A stretch of DNA of 64,000 bases from Peptostreptococcus stomatis DSM 17678. Its GTDB lineage: Bacteria; Bacillota; Clostridia; Peptostreptococcales; Peptostreptococcaceae. The notes beneath the pieces were generated by a model, which made no database searches, was not told the origin of the DNA, and saw nothing but the letters and a program-made list of their open reading frames with translations. The DNA lies in NCBI RefSeq assembly GCF_000147675.1, contig NZ_ADGQ01000071.1:1-64000 (forward strand), read 5' to 3'. Made by a program: the position numbers and the translations under genes. Positions 16,893 to 25,998 of the stretch are shown in pieces; within the stretch, counting starts at the first letter, position 1; every line of letters starts with the position of its first letter.

Positions 16893-18472
16893 ATGAAAAA
16901 AATAGGTAAGTTTTTAATTTTTTAATTGCATTTGCCTTGATAGTAATGGCTTTTGTGCCATTTCAAAGGGTCGATGCAGTATATGACCCAGGATATGACA
17001 TTGTGGTTACAAAAATGTTGGTGAAGGATATTTCACAGTGGGCTACAGGCGGAACTTTAGTGACTGATGGAGAAAATGCAGGATACCGTAGAGGTCTAGA
17101 TTCAAATACATACTATACAGGTGGTAAGATGACAGATCAAGAATTGACCAAGTACTTTGGTCAGAATAAGGTTCTGAAAGGCGTATATTTTGAGCTTCGT
17201 AAGGATACCAAAAATGGTACTATAGTGAAAGAAGGTCTTACAGATGACAATGGTCAAATCTTTTTTAAAGGGCTTCAAAAGGGCACATATTGGTTAGTTG
17301 AAAACAAGGAAAAATCAAAACTTAAAGATAGCGATAAGAAACAGCTTGCCGGTGTGGCAGCAGTACCTATGGAAATAAAGCTACCAGTATATAAGAAAGA
17401 TGGTAGCACATTCACTACTATGGATAGTAATAATGCTTTGCATGTGTATCCTAAGAATACTATTGATGAACCTTCAATAGAAAAGAAGGTTAATGAAAAT
17501 GATATGAAGGACACAGAACTTATAGGTCAAGAAAAAAACTATAAAATCACATCTATAATGCCTGAGGGTATTGAAGATTATAAAAGGCTTGAATTTACGG
17601 ATAAATTGAGCAAGGGATTGACGTATGCAGGTGGTTTTAATCTGAAAGTTCATAGAGGTGGCACTGAATTACCGGCTATTAATGGTAAATATGATTCAAA
17701 TATTCCTGCTGAAGGTACAAAAAATGCTACTATTAATGTTAAGTTTAAGCCTGAAGGTATAAAGCTACTTAAAAAGGGTGACAAAATAGTAATTAAGTAT
17801 AAGGCTAAAATAAATGAAGATGCAATCTTAGGTGGAGCAAATGACAACGAAGTAACTCTAACATATGGTACAAATCCATCTGAACTAAAAGAAAAGAAAC
17901 CAGAAAAGCCAGAAATACATACAGGTGGTAAAAGGTTTAAAAAGACAGGTGAAAATGGAGCAGCCTTAGCTAAGGCTAAGTTCCTTATCTACAATACTGA
18001 CCAGACTAAAGTGTTAAAACAGACAAAGAATGCTGGTGGTAAGGTAGTAAAAAATGAATGGGTAGCCAAGGCTACTGTAGATGGAAAGACTGCTAAAGAG
18101 ATTACTGACGGTAATTTAGCTACTGTATTCGAATCAAATAACAATGGTGAATTTGAAGTTGTGGGACTTCCATATGGAAAGGTTAATCAGCCAGCTGCTA
18201 GTGCAGATTCTACTACATATTACTACAAGGAAATTGAGGCACCAGCGGGATATGCCTTACTACCTGGCAGTGCAGAATTCCAAGTAAATGCTACATCTTA
18301 TTATAAGGATCCTACTCAGATTAATCTTGTTCCTGCGGATCCTAAGGTAATAAATAATAACAAGATTACAATTCCACAGACAGGTGGTATTGGTTCTGTA
18401 ATAGTAGTAGTAGGTGGTGTCCTTCTAGTAGGTATGGGTATCTTCTTGAAGAGAAGATTCTCACAACAGTAA
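16893..18472 (+). CDS. Major (backbone) pilin, SpaA/FimA type, frameshifted in the signal peptide
   Basis: ATG 16893 follows a GAAGGGAG site and encodes MKKIGKFLIF, then a stop at 16923-16925. The rest of the protein continues in another frame from about 16919. Adding one T to the T6 run at 16918-16923 restores a complete signal peptide (KFLIFLIAFALIVMAF) and a 526-residue pilin. Mature features: N-terminal D1 domain, pilin motif LHVYPKN with the Lys used for polymerisation, isopeptide-type domains, E-box YYKEIEAPAGYALL, sorting signal IPQTGG, membrane helix and KRRF tail. Lys is mostly AAG here, more like core genes than the flanking adhesin. Either phase-OFF, or a sequencing undercall. Confidence 0.82.
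16918..16923 (+). other. T6 homopolymer at the major-pilin frameshift
   Basis: The T6 run lies within codons 9-11 of the signal peptide. One extra T would join the start codon to the pilin frame. The needed correction has the same sign (+1 base) as in the adhesin gene. Confidence 0.6.
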
Positions 18473-18593
18473 TCAATTAATTTAAAAATTTAAAATATAT
18501 TTTTGTGTACTAATATATTCTAATATTAAAAAATAATAAATGTACACTGATTATGATATTGTTTTTACACATTTTTTCTATTTAATATCTTGA

Positions 18594-18659
18594 TATAATG
18601 AAGAGGGCGAATTTCGCCCCTTCAATAAATTGCTGAATAAATTCAGCAATTTATTGAAG
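18594..18659 (+). promoter_or_regulatory. Extended -10 promoter followed by two stem-loops between major and minor pilin genes
   Basis: TGaTATAAT at 18591-18599 is an extended -10 without a clear -35. Directly downstream are a 6-bp GC stem (18605-18619) and a perfect 18-bp stem with a 4-base loop (18620-18659). There is no T-run, so these are not a canonical terminator. A transcript starting near 18606 would begin with the hairpins, which could stabilise the 5' end or tune the minor pilin and sortase dose. Confidence 0.5.
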
Positions 18660-18715
18660 ATAGATAATAAATTATATATATTAAATTGTTTAAAATATAT
18701 GAAGGAGGTTTCTTG

Positions 18716-19633
18716 ATGAATAAAAGGAGATGTTTGTCACTAGTGCTTGCTTTTTCTTTATTACTGTGTTTTTTAATTAACATAGGTGGAGCTAGTAAGG
18801 CTGAGGACTTGGGTTCTGCCAATATAGTGACATTGGTGAATATAGATAATGGTAACGGTGGTTCTAGTGTTCAGCCTGTCAAGGGTATTGTATATGGTTT
18901 GATACGAGTAAAAGAAGGCTTGATTGATGATAATAATGAAAAAACAAAGTTACTAGAGGATTTGTCAAATCTATCTTTAGAGCAATTGGAAAAAAAGTAT
19001 GAAAAATTTGGGAATTTGTTGCTAGCTGATCCTAGTGATTCACAAGGGCGTACTGAAATTAAGTCTATGAAACTAGGTGAATACTATGTAGTTGACATAC
19101 GAAAAGAAAATGGAAAGTGGGTCAAGGCATCTAGTGTGGCACCATTTATAATGAGGGTGACTAGGGGTTCAAGTATTACGATATATGCAAAATCAAATCA
19201 ACCTAATGATGGTAAGAAAATACGTGTAAAAAAGAAGTGGGTCGGTGGTAAGCTTAACAAGGTAGATATTTACTTATATGCTGATGGAAAGAAAATAAAT
19301 GAAGTTGAGTTGAGTGAAAGTAATAGTTGGCAATACACTTTCAATAATTTAAATAAAGTCAATTCTGAAGGTAAGGAAATCAAATATACGATTGGGGAAG
19401 GTTTAACAGAAGGGTATACATCTAAGATTGAGATAGATAAAGAGGGTGTATATACAGTGACGAATACAAAAAAAGATAATAAAATAATAGGTAATACAAG
19501 AGAGAATGGTTCGACAGGAAGAAAAGGTGGAAGTATTATTAAAACTGGCGATTGGTTAATTTATTTTATAGTAGGCCTAGGATTGATTCTGATGGCAGTG
19601 GGTTATAGAGTTTATAGAAAAGCGTATAAATAG
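18716..19633 (+). CDS. Minor/base pilin-like protein with atypical sorting signal
   Basis: ATG 18716 is chosen because GAAGGAGG lies at 18701-18708. 305 residues: signal peptide (LSLVLAFSLLLCFLINIG), an N-terminal region with a shortened Ig-like domain (VYGLIRVKEG to MKLGEYYVVDIRKENG), and a Cna_B-type domain (KIRVKKKWVGGKLNKVDIYLYADGK). The C-terminus reads IIKTGD, then a membrane helix and KAYK. IIKTG deviates from LPxTG, which is common for base or accessory pilins anchored by pilus sortases. Its position between major pilin and sortases supports a base or minor subunit. Separate promoter upstream. Confidence 0.75.
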   Translation: MNKRRCLSLVLAFSLLLCFLINIGGASKAEDLGSANIVTLVNIDNGNGGSSVQPVKGIVYGLIRVKEGLIDDNNEKTKLLEDLSNLSLEQLEKKYEKFGNLLLADPSDSQGRTEIKSMKLGEYYVVDIRKENGKWVKASSVAPFIMRVTRGSSITIYAKSNQPNDGKKIRVKKKWVGGKLNKVDIYLYADGKKINEVELSESNSWQYTFNNLNKVNSEGKEIKYTIGEGLTEGYTSKIEIDKEGVYTVTNTKKDNKIIGNTRENGSTGRKGGSIIKTGDWLIYFIVGLGLILMAVGYRVYRKAYK

Positions 19634-19748
19634 GTAAGAGTATTTTATAGGGGGCTTTTTTCAGGAATTCATTTTTATTAGATTGGAGTTACTGAAATGG
19701 AGTCGCCCTATTTTGGTCTAATTTATAAGTTATAAGGGGTTAAATATT

Positions 19749-20606
19749 ATGAAAAAAAATAAACGTAAGAAAGGTAAATTACTGAATAGAATTATAAATA
19801 CTGTGATAATTATAGGTGTATTGACAATGTTATATCCATTTATAAGTCAATTATACTATAGTCAACTGTCCAAGCAGAATACAGATGATTTTGATAAAAT
19901 TGCAAGTACTCTTGAACCATACGAAATTAAAGAAAGAATAAGATTAGCTACAGCTTATAACGATTCCTTGAAAGGTGGGGTAACAACAGATCCTTATGTA
20001 AAAAAGAGGTTAGAGGAAGGCAGGACAGAATATGCTAGAATGTTGGAAGTTCATGAGAAAATAGGTCATGTACTGATACCTAAGATAGGTGAAGACCTAC
20101 CTATATATGCAGGAACAGCTGAATCTGTTTTACAAAAAGGTGTTGGTCATTTAGAAGGTTCATCTTTACCAATAGGTGGTTCATCTACACATTCAGTATT
20201 GACAGCTCATTCTGGCTTGCCAAAAAATAGATTGTTTACTGATTTAAAAAAATTAAAAATAGGAGATAACTTTTATATTACAAATATTCAAAAATGCATA
20301 GCATATAAAGTAGATCAGATTAAGGTTGTGGAGCCGACTCATTTTGAAGATATGCAAATTTCTATAGGGCGTGATTATGTAACACTTTTGACATGTACGC
20401 CATATATGGTAAATTCTCATAGGTTGCTGATTAGAGGTCATAGGATACCATATTCTCCTAAAATGGAGGAAAAAGAGAAGAATATCATGTCGAATACCTT
20501 ATTTGTATATGCAATAATAATATTAGCAATTTTATTATTAATAATTATATTACTTGTTAGAAACTCTAGAAAAAAGAGGAAGAAAAAGGAGGTTAAGTGT
20601 GAGTAG
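19749..20606 (+). CDS. srtC: Class C (pilus-specific) sortase, lid motif DPY
   Basis: 285 residues. One N-terminal and one C-terminal membrane helix enclose the sortase domain. Catalytic residues are His about 154 (TAHSGLP), Cys about 216 (TLLTCTP) and Arg in SHRLLIRGHR. The N-terminal lid motif TTDPYVKKR, which plugs the active site in class C enzymes, is present. The following AGTAESVLQKGVGHLEGSSL stretch is the family's substrate loop. It polymerises pilin through the VYPKN lysine and the IPQTG signal. Followed by a second, related sortase whose start overlaps by 8 bases. Confidence 0.92.
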   Translation: MKKNKRKKGKLLNRIINTVIIIGVLTMLYPFISQLYYSQLSKQNTDDFDKIASTLEPYEIKERIRLATAYNDSLKGGVTTDPYVKKRLEEGRTEYARMLEVHEKIGHVLIPKIGEDLPIYAGTAESVLQKGVGHLEGSSLPIGGSSTHSVLTAHSGLPKNRLFTDLKKLKIGDNFYITNIQKCIAYKVDQIKVVEPTHFEDMQISIGRDYVTLLTCTPYMVNSHRLLIRGHRIPYSPKMEEKEKNIMSNTLFVYAIIILAILLLIIILLVRNSRKKRKKKEVKCE

Positions 20607-21534
20607 AACAGATAAAAATATGCGCACAAGAAGCTCAAGAAAAAAAATTATGAAGAAAAGAAAAAATAAATTCACTTTTGATAAAAAGGGGTTAGTTTTC
20701 TTTTTTAAAAACTATTTATGGATGATTATTATCGGGTTAGGAATACTTGTAGTCTTATATCCTTTTGTGAGTCAACAGTACTATAAATATATATCCAAAC
20801 AAGAGGTAGAAAAGTTTGATTCTGATAAAAGTAAATTTGTACCAGAAGAAATAAATAGAAAAATTGCTCTAGCTGAGGCCTATAATCAAAGTTTAAGGCT
20901 TGATAAAATAGTTGACCCTTTTAATGATAAAAAACTAAAAGAGGGAAGACTTGAGTATGCGAGAATGCTTGAAGTTCGTGAAATGATAGGTCATATTGAA
21001 ATTCCTAGAATTGGACAAAAATTAGTAATAAAGGCTGGAACATCACCATCAGTATTACAAGAATGTGCTGGTCACATGGAAGGGACAAGTCTGCCAGTTG
21101 GTGGAAAGGGTACTCATGCAGTGATTACAGCTCATAGGGGGCTACCATCTGCGAAGTTATTTACCGACCTAAACAGGGTTAGGGTCGGAGATGTGTTTTT
21201 TATTACTAATATAAAGGAAAAACTTGCATATAAGGTTGACAAGATTCAAACTGTAGAACCAAATGATTTTGAACCGATAAAGATAAATTTGAAAAACGAA
21301 TATATAAGTTTACTTACATGTACACCTTATATGATAAATTCACACAGGCTAATAGTAAGAGGACACAGAATACCATTAAATGAGAGTAAAAAGATAGAGG
21401 AAGAAACACTTAAAGATAACTATTTTAGAAATATTGTATTTACTATAATAGCTATTTTGTTCTTGATTTTAGTGTTGCTTGTAATCATTAAATTCTACAA
21501 TAGAAAGAAAAAAGTAAAAATAAGTAGAGGTTAG
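20599..21534 (+). CDS. srtC: Class C (pilus-specific) sortase, lid motif DPF
   Basis: GTG 20599 is taken as start (AAAGGAGG at 20585-20592); the frame runs further upstream to a TTG without a ribosome site. 311 residues with an unusually basic N-terminus (RTRSSRKKIMKKRKNK) before the membrane helix. Lid motif IVDPFNDKK, His in ITAHRGLP, Cys in SLLTCTPYM and Arg in SHRLIVRGHR. It is closely related to the preceding sortase, suggesting duplication. Two lidded class C sortases may divide the work of backbone polymerisation and of adding tip or base subunits. Confidence 0.92.
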   Translation: MSRTDKNMRTRSSRKKIMKKRKNKFTFDKKGLVFFFKNYLWMIIIGLGILVVLYPFVSQQYYKYISKQEVEKFDSDKSKFVPEEINRKIALAEAYNQSLRLDKIVDPFNDKKLKEGRLEYARMLEVREMIGHIEIPRIGQKLVIKAGTSPSVLQECAGHMEGTSLPVGGKGTHAVITAHRGLPSAKLFTDLNRVRVGDVFFITNIKEKLAYKVDKIQTVEPNDFEPIKINLKNEYISLLTCTPYMINSHRLIVRGHRIPLNESKKIEEETLKDNYFRNIVFTIIAILFLILVLLVIIKFYNRKKKVKISRG

Positions 21535-21624
21535 ATTAGAAACAAATTGTATATGAAATAAGTAAAATAGAATTGCATAGTTTAATCAATTAAAAATTAC
21601 TTTAATCTGTGCAGGTGGTTTGAG

Positions 21625-22491
21625 GTGTGTAATTTGAAGAAATTGAAAATTATTGGACTATTTATATTTCTAATTGGAATATGTCTATCTACATATCCAT
21701 TCTTAAATATGGCTATGGATGATTATACACAGTATTCTAGAAATGCTGAATTTGATAATTCTATAAAAAAAGATGCTTTAATAGAAAAAAAAATAAACAA
21801 AGCAAAAGAAAATGCTAATAAGCAAAAAAAGGAAAATGATGTAATTGGAGATGTTTTTTCTGATAGAAATGTTGATACAGTAAATAGTAGTTTCTTGGAC
21901 TTATCTAAAAAGCAAGGATATCTTTCTATACCTAAATTGGGACAATCCTTTGATTTATATTTGGATGCTGACTACTATAAAATAGCGAAAGGAGTAGCTG
22001 TATTAAAGGGGAGTGACCCGCCCATTGGAGGACTTGGAAAGAGATGTGTGATTGCTGGACATAGTGGTTATTATAATAAGGTTATGTTTCTTAATATACA
22101 TAAGCTAGAAAATGGAGACAAGATAATTGTGAATTTTTTGGGGAAGATATTAGAGTATAAGGTTTATAACAAAGAAAAGATAATGCCTACAGATGTTCAT
22201 AAATTGGAACCTATTGAGTCAGAAGATATGTTGACTCTTTTGACTTGCACACAGGCACCAAGATATAATATGAGATTATTAGTGAATGCTAGAAGAAATA
22301 AAGTGCTAGATGATAAAAATAGCAATAATAAAGAAACAATTAAAAATACTAATATTCAAGAATATTTATTGAATAAAGATATCTCATCGGGTATCAAGAT
22401 TAGGAAGATGTTTCCTTATGTAGTAAGTTTTCTAGGGATTGTGATTATTATCTCTATTTTAAGAAAAATGACTATTATATTAAAATCATAA
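21625..22491 (+). CDS. Third sortase, class C-like without the DPx lid
   Basis: 288 residues. N-terminal helix (IIGLFIFLIGICLSTYPF), a Lys-rich coiled stretch, then the sortase domain with His in IAGHSGYYN, Cys in TLLTCTQAP and Arg in NMRLLVNARR; C-terminal hydrophobic helix. It lacks the DPY/DPF lid of the two upstream enzymes, so it may anchor the finished pilus or a minor subunit rather than polymerise. The start is uncertain: GTG 21625 (AGGTGG upstream) or TTG 21634 (GAGGTG upstream). It ends the pilus islet. Strongly AT-rich codon use. Confidence 0.85.
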   Translation: MCNLKKLKIIGLFIFLIGICLSTYPFLNMAMDDYTQYSRNAEFDNSIKKDALIEKKINKAKENANKQKKENDVIGDVFSDRNVDTVNSSFLDLSKKQGYLSIPKLGQSFDLYLDADYYKIAKGVAVLKGSDPPIGGLGKRCVIAGHSGYYNKVMFLNIHKLENGDKIIVNFLGKILEYKVYNKEKIMPTDVHKLEPIESEDMLTLLTCTQAPRYNMRLLVNARRNKVLDDKNSNNKETIKNTNIQEYLLNKDISSGIKIRKMFPYVVSFLGIVIIISILRKMTIILKS

Positions 22492-22566
22492 TGAAATATT
22501 TGTGAATTTAATATGTAAATTTATGAATAAACAAGCTTTTTATCTCTTAAAAAAGGTTGAAAATCA

Positions 22567-22595
22567 TTGACAAGGTTTTCATAATATGATAAATT
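22567..22595 (+). promoter_or_regulatory. Promoter of the riboflavin operon
   Basis: Consensus TTGACA and TAAATT are 17 bp apart, about 25 bases upstream of the FMN aptamer. Confidence 0.6.
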
Positions 22596-22620
22596 AAGTG
22601 TGTAAGATAAATTAAATAAA

Positions 22621-22725
22621 ATCTTCAGGGCAGGGTGCAAGTCCCTACCGGCGGTAAAGCCCGCGAGCGCAAGCAGATTTGGTGTAATTCCAAAGCCGAC
22701 AGTTAAAGTCTGGATGAAAGAAGAT
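22621..22725 (+). ncRNA. FMN riboswitch (RFN element)
   Basis: The conserved RFN sequence is present: closing stem ATCTTC/GAAGAT, the GGGCAGGGTGCAA core, CCTACCGGCGGTAAAGCCC, GCGAGCGCAAGCAG, and CCGACAGTTAAAGTCTGGATG. It precedes ribD and is expected to switch the riboflavin genes off when FMN binds. Confidence 0.97.
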
Positions 22726-22756
22726 GTGGTATATATTTTGTGGTACAGGAAATTGC

Positions 22757-22793
22757 TCTGAAATGTTTTTTTTTGACATTTCAGATTTTTTTT
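22757..22793 (+). terminator. First intrinsic terminator in the FMN-riboswitch expression platform
   Basis: A 10-bp stem (22757-22766 with 22776-22785) with a T-rich loop is followed by eight T. It lies 30 bases after the aptamer. Confidence 0.7.
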
Positions 22794-22861
22794 ACAAGAA
22801 AGAGCTTTCTTTTAGAAAATTGGCGGAGTGACACATCTATATATATTAGGATAGATAATAT

Positions 22862-22890
22862 GCCCTGGACTATAAGTTCAGGGCTTTTTT
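22862..22890 (+). terminator. Second intrinsic terminator in the FMN-riboswitch leader
   Basis: A 9-bp GC-rich stem (22862-22870 with 22876-22884, one wobble) and 5-base loop are followed by six T, 15 bases before the ribD start. Either terminator could be the regulated one. Confidence 0.8.
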
Positions 22891-22904
22891 GTGGGGGTAT
22901 TCAT

Positions 22905-24023
22905 ATGGAAGAAAAATATATGAGTATGGCTATTGAACTAGCAAAAAAAGCTTGTGGTTATACAAATCCCAATCCCATGGTTGGGGCTGTGATAGTAAAA
23001 GATGGTCAGGTTTTGGGTAAGGGTTACCATACATGGTGCGGTTGCCTCCATGCAGAGAGGGAAGCCTTAAAGGATTGTCAATCCAGGGGAGTGACAGTTA
23101 CAGGAGCAACTATGTATGTTACCCTGGAGCCATGTTGTCACTATGGGAAAACACCTCCATGCACGGAGGCCATAATAGAAAATGGTATAGCAAAGGTGGT
23201 AGTAGGGTCACTTGATCCCAATCCAAAAGTTGCAGGTAAGGGAATTCAAATCCTTAAAGACCATGGCATTAATGTAGTCACAGGTGTCATGGAGAAGGAA
23301 TGTGATGACCTAAACGAGGTCTTTATGCACTATATTAAAAATAAGAAACCCTTTGTGGTCATGAAATATGCTATGACTGCTGATGGTAAGATAGCGACAA
23401 GGACAGGTAAGTCTCAGTGGATAACAGGTCCAGAGGCTAGGGGTCAGGTCCATAAGGACCGACACAGGTATGCAGGTATTATGGTAGGTATAGGAACCGT
23501 TCTGGCGGATGATCCAACCTTGAATTGTAGGTTGGAGGATGGCCTTAGTCCAACCAGGATAATATGTGATACAAGCCTGAGGATTCCTATGGATTCCAAT
23601 ATAGTGAGGACAGCTAAGACATACGATACTATAATAGCAACTAGGTCCAAGGATAATGAAAAAATACGTAAATTGAAAGAGGCAAGTTGCCAGATACTGG
23701 TCCAGGATGGACAAGCTGATAGGATAGACCTAGTAGACTTGATGGATAAAGTAGGAAGTATGGGACTTGATTCAGTCCTACTAGAGGGTGGAGGCCAGTT
23801 AAACTGGTCGGCCCTTGAAGCTGGAATAGTAAATAAGGTCCAGGTCTATATAGGAAATAAGATTTTTGGTGGTAATGATGCCAAGTCACCAGTAGGAGGA
23901 TATGGTGTTGACCTGCCAGACCAGGCTAAGAGATTGAAATTGACTGGGCTAGAAAAATTTGGTCCAGATCTCTTGATAGAGTATAGGGTTGAAAATGAGG
24001 TGGTTGAGTGTTCACAGGAATAG
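22905..24023 (+). CDS. ribD: Bifunctional riboflavin-specific deaminase/reductase RibD
   Basis: 372 residues from ATG 22905; an upstream in-frame extension would run through the riboswitch terminators and is rejected. The N-terminal cytidine-deaminase-like domain has Zn ligands in HAEREAL and PCCHYGKTPPC. The C-terminal domain is the NADPH-dependent reductase (MKYAMTADGKIA, TGPEAR, VLLEGGGQLNW). It converts the GTP-derived pyrimidine to 5-amino-6-ribitylaminouracil phosphate. First gene of the rib operon under the FMN riboswitch; overlaps ribE by 16 bases. Confidence 0.97.
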   Translation: MEEKYMSMAIELAKKACGYTNPNPMVGAVIVKDGQVLGKGYHTWCGCLHAEREALKDCQSRGVTVTGATMYVTLEPCCHYGKTPPCTEAIIENGIAKVVVGSLDPNPKVAGKGIQILKDHGINVVTGVMEKECDDLNEVFMHYIKNKKPFVVMKYAMTADGKIATRTGKSQWITGPEARGQVHKDRHRYAGIMVGIGTVLADDPTLNCRLEDGLSPTRIICDTSLRIPMDSNIVRTAKTYDTIIATRSKDNEKIRKLKEASCQILVQDGQADRIDLVDLMDKVGSMGLDSVLLEGGGQLNWSALEAGIVNKVQVYIGNKIFGGNDAKSPVGGYGVDLPDQAKRLKLTGLEKFGPDLLIEYRVENEVVECSQE

Positions 24024-24664
24024 TAGAAGAAATAGGTAGCATCAAGGGGATTTCAAAGGGGGCTAATTCGGCAGTCTTAACCCTATCCGCTAGTAAGGTA
24101 CTAGAAGACGTAAACCTTGGTGATAGTATAGCAGTTAATGGGGTTTGCCTGACGGTCACATCTTATAGGCAGGATGAGTTTACAGTGGATGTCATGCATG
24201 AAACGATGGACAGGTCGTCCCTGTCTAGCCTAAAGGCAGGCTCAAAGGTAAACTTAGAAAGAGCCATGATGGCCAATGGTCGTTTTGGTGGTCATATAGT
24301 ATCTGGCCACATTGACGGTACCGGTAAGATTCTATCAGTAAAGAAAGATGACAATGCCATTTGGTACCAGATAAGTGCAGATAAAAAGATATTAAAGTAC
24401 ATTATAGAAAAGGGGTCTATTACCGTAGATGGGATAAGCCTGACAGTTGCCAGGGTGACTGACCGGGATTTTTCATTATCAATAATACCCCACACCTTAG
24501 AGAATACTATATTGGCCTACAAGAGTGAGGGTCATATAGTAAACCTGGAAAATGACTGCATAGCCAAGTATGTAGAAAAGTTGATGAATTTTGGAAATTT
24601 AGATAGCAAGCAAGAAAATAAACACGAAATAACAAGAGAATTTTTATTAAAAAATGGTTTTTAG
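24008..24664 (+). CDS. ribE: Riboflavin synthase alpha chain
   Basis: 218 residues from a GTG giving [10 protein letters not shown], the invariant family N-terminus that forms part of the active site. Two tandem lumazine-binding repeats are visible: [11 protein letters not shown] with [12 protein letters not shown], and [11 protein letters not shown] with [16 protein letters not shown]. It dismutates two 6,7-dimethyl-8-ribityllumazine molecules to riboflavin. Translationally coupled to ribD by overlap and followed by ribBA after 10 bases. Confidence 0.97.
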   Translation: MFTGIVEEIGSIKGISKGANSAVLTLSASKVLEDVNLGDSIAVNGVCLTVTSYRQDEFTVDVMHETMDRSSLSSLKAGSKVNLERAMMANGRFGGHIVSGHIDGTGKILSVKKDDNAIWYQISADKKILKYIIEKGSITVDGISLTVARVTDRDFSLSIIPHTLENTILAYKSEGHIVNLENDCIAKYVEKLMNFGNLDSKQENKHEITREFLLKNGF

Positions 24665-24674
24665 GAGGGAAAAA

Positions 24675-25880
24675 ATGTTTAAGTTCAGCACAATTGAAGA
24701 AGTATTAGAAGATTTAAGACAGGGAAAGATGGTCTTGGTTACAGATGATGAAGACAGGGAGAATGAAGGTGACCTGATATGTGCAGCAGAGTTTGCAACA
24801 ACTGAAAATATTAACTTTATGGCAACATATGGTAAGGGTCTAATCTGTATGCCAATGAGTGAAGAATATTGTAAAAAGCTAGGTTTAGAGCAGATGGTAG
24901 TAAACAATACCGACAACCATGAAACAGCCTTTACTGTATCAATTGACCACATTGACACAACTACAGGTATATCAGCAGTTGAGAGAGGTTTCACTGCAAG
25001 GGCCTGCGTGGATGAAAATGTAAAGCCTAGTGACTTCCGTAGACCAGGACATATGTTCCCTCTTAAGGCCAAGCCTTGTGGGGTACTAGAAAGAAACGGT
25101 CATACAGAAGCCACAGTGGACCTATTGAGGTTGGCAGGCCTAAAGGAATGTGGCCTTTGCTGTGAAATCATGAAGGAAGATGGAACAATGATGAGGAAGA
25201 GCGACCTTATAGAAATGGCCCAGGAATGGGACCTAAAGTTTACATCTATAAAGGCCCTACAGGAATACAGGAAAAAACACGACAAGTTGGTAGAGTGTTC
25301 AAGTAAGGTAAAGATGCCAACTAGGTTTGGTGACTTTACGGCCTATGCCTATATAAACAGGCTAAATGGAGAACACCATATAGCCCTGGTAAAGGGGGAT
25401 ATAGGTGACGGAAAAGACATCTTGTGTAGGGTTCATTCAGAATGCCTGACAGGTGATGTATTCGGTTCAATGAGGTGTGATTGTGGTAAGCAGTTTGAAG
25501 CTGCCATGGAGGCCGTTGAGAAAGAGGGACGTGGAATAGTTCTTTACATGAGGCAAGAGGGACGTGGAATAGGCCTGGTAAATAAGCTTAAGGCATATGC
25601 CCTTCAGGATGAGGGTATGGACACACTAGAAGCCAACCTGGCCCTGGGATTTGAGGCTGACATGAGGGAGTATTTCACAGGTGCCCAGATTCTAAAGGAC
25701 TTGGGAGTAAAGACTATGAGGTTATTAACTAACAATCCGGACAAGGTATACCAGTTATCAGACTATGGTATGGAAATAGTTGAAAGGGTACCTATTGAAA
25801 TAAAGGCTACAGAGCATGATAGGTTCTACCTACAGACTAAGAAGGACAAGATGGGCCATATACTTGAGATAGCAGAATAA
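24675..25880 (+). CDS. ribBA: Bifunctional 3,4-dihydroxy-2-butanone-4-phosphate synthase / GTP cyclohydrolase II
   Basis: 401 residues from ATG 24675, which has AGGAGGG 7 bases upstream. The RibB half (about 1-200) has the acidic metal loop [12 protein letters not shown] and the [10 protein letters not shown] motif. The RibA half has the Zn ligands in [15 protein letters not shown] and the RQEGRGIGL active-site loop. It supplies both precursors of riboflavin. Separated from ribH by 118 bases without a recognisable terminator. Confidence 0.97.
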   Translation: MFKFSTIEEVLEDLRQGKMVLVTDDEDRENEGDLICAAEFATTENINFMATYGKGLICMPMSEEYCKKLGLEQMVVNNTDNHETAFTVSIDHIDTTTGISAVERGFTARACVDENVKPSDFRRPGHMFPLKAKPCGVLERNGHTEATVDLLRLAGLKECGLCCEIMKEDGTMMRKSDLIEMAQEWDLKFTSIKALQEYRKKHDKLVECSSKVKMPTRFGDFTAYAYINRLNGEHHIALVKGDIGDGKDILCRVHSECLTGDVFGSMRCDCGKQFEAAMEAVEKEGRGIVLYMRQEGRGIGLVNKLKAYALQDEGMDTLEANLALGFEADMREYFTGAQILKDLGVKTMRLLTNNPDKVYQLSDYGMEIVERVPIEIKATEHDRFYLQTKKDKMGHILEIAE

Positions 25881-25998
25881 TTGAAATAGGTATTAAAGAC
25901 CAAACAAGTATAGGGAATATAAATGGTCTGGATTAAAAGTGAGAAGGATATAAGTATATATAAAATTTCAGAGTTAACTAATAGGAGGAAAAGAAAAA

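Noticed and set aside
19650-19730. Possible attenuator between base pilin and the first sortase (ATAGGG/CCCTAT)
   Set aside because: Only six to seven base pairs around a loop of about 50 bases.
22740-22904. N-terminal extension of RibD in the same frame
   Set aside because: It would run through both leader terminators, has no ribosome site and does not resemble RibD; ATG 22905 gives the normal protein.
24647-25072. Long antisense frames opposite rib, pcrA, abc and other genes
   Set aside because: They lie opposite strongly conserved genes, lack ribosome sites and show no recognisable domains; they are products of codon bias on the other strand.
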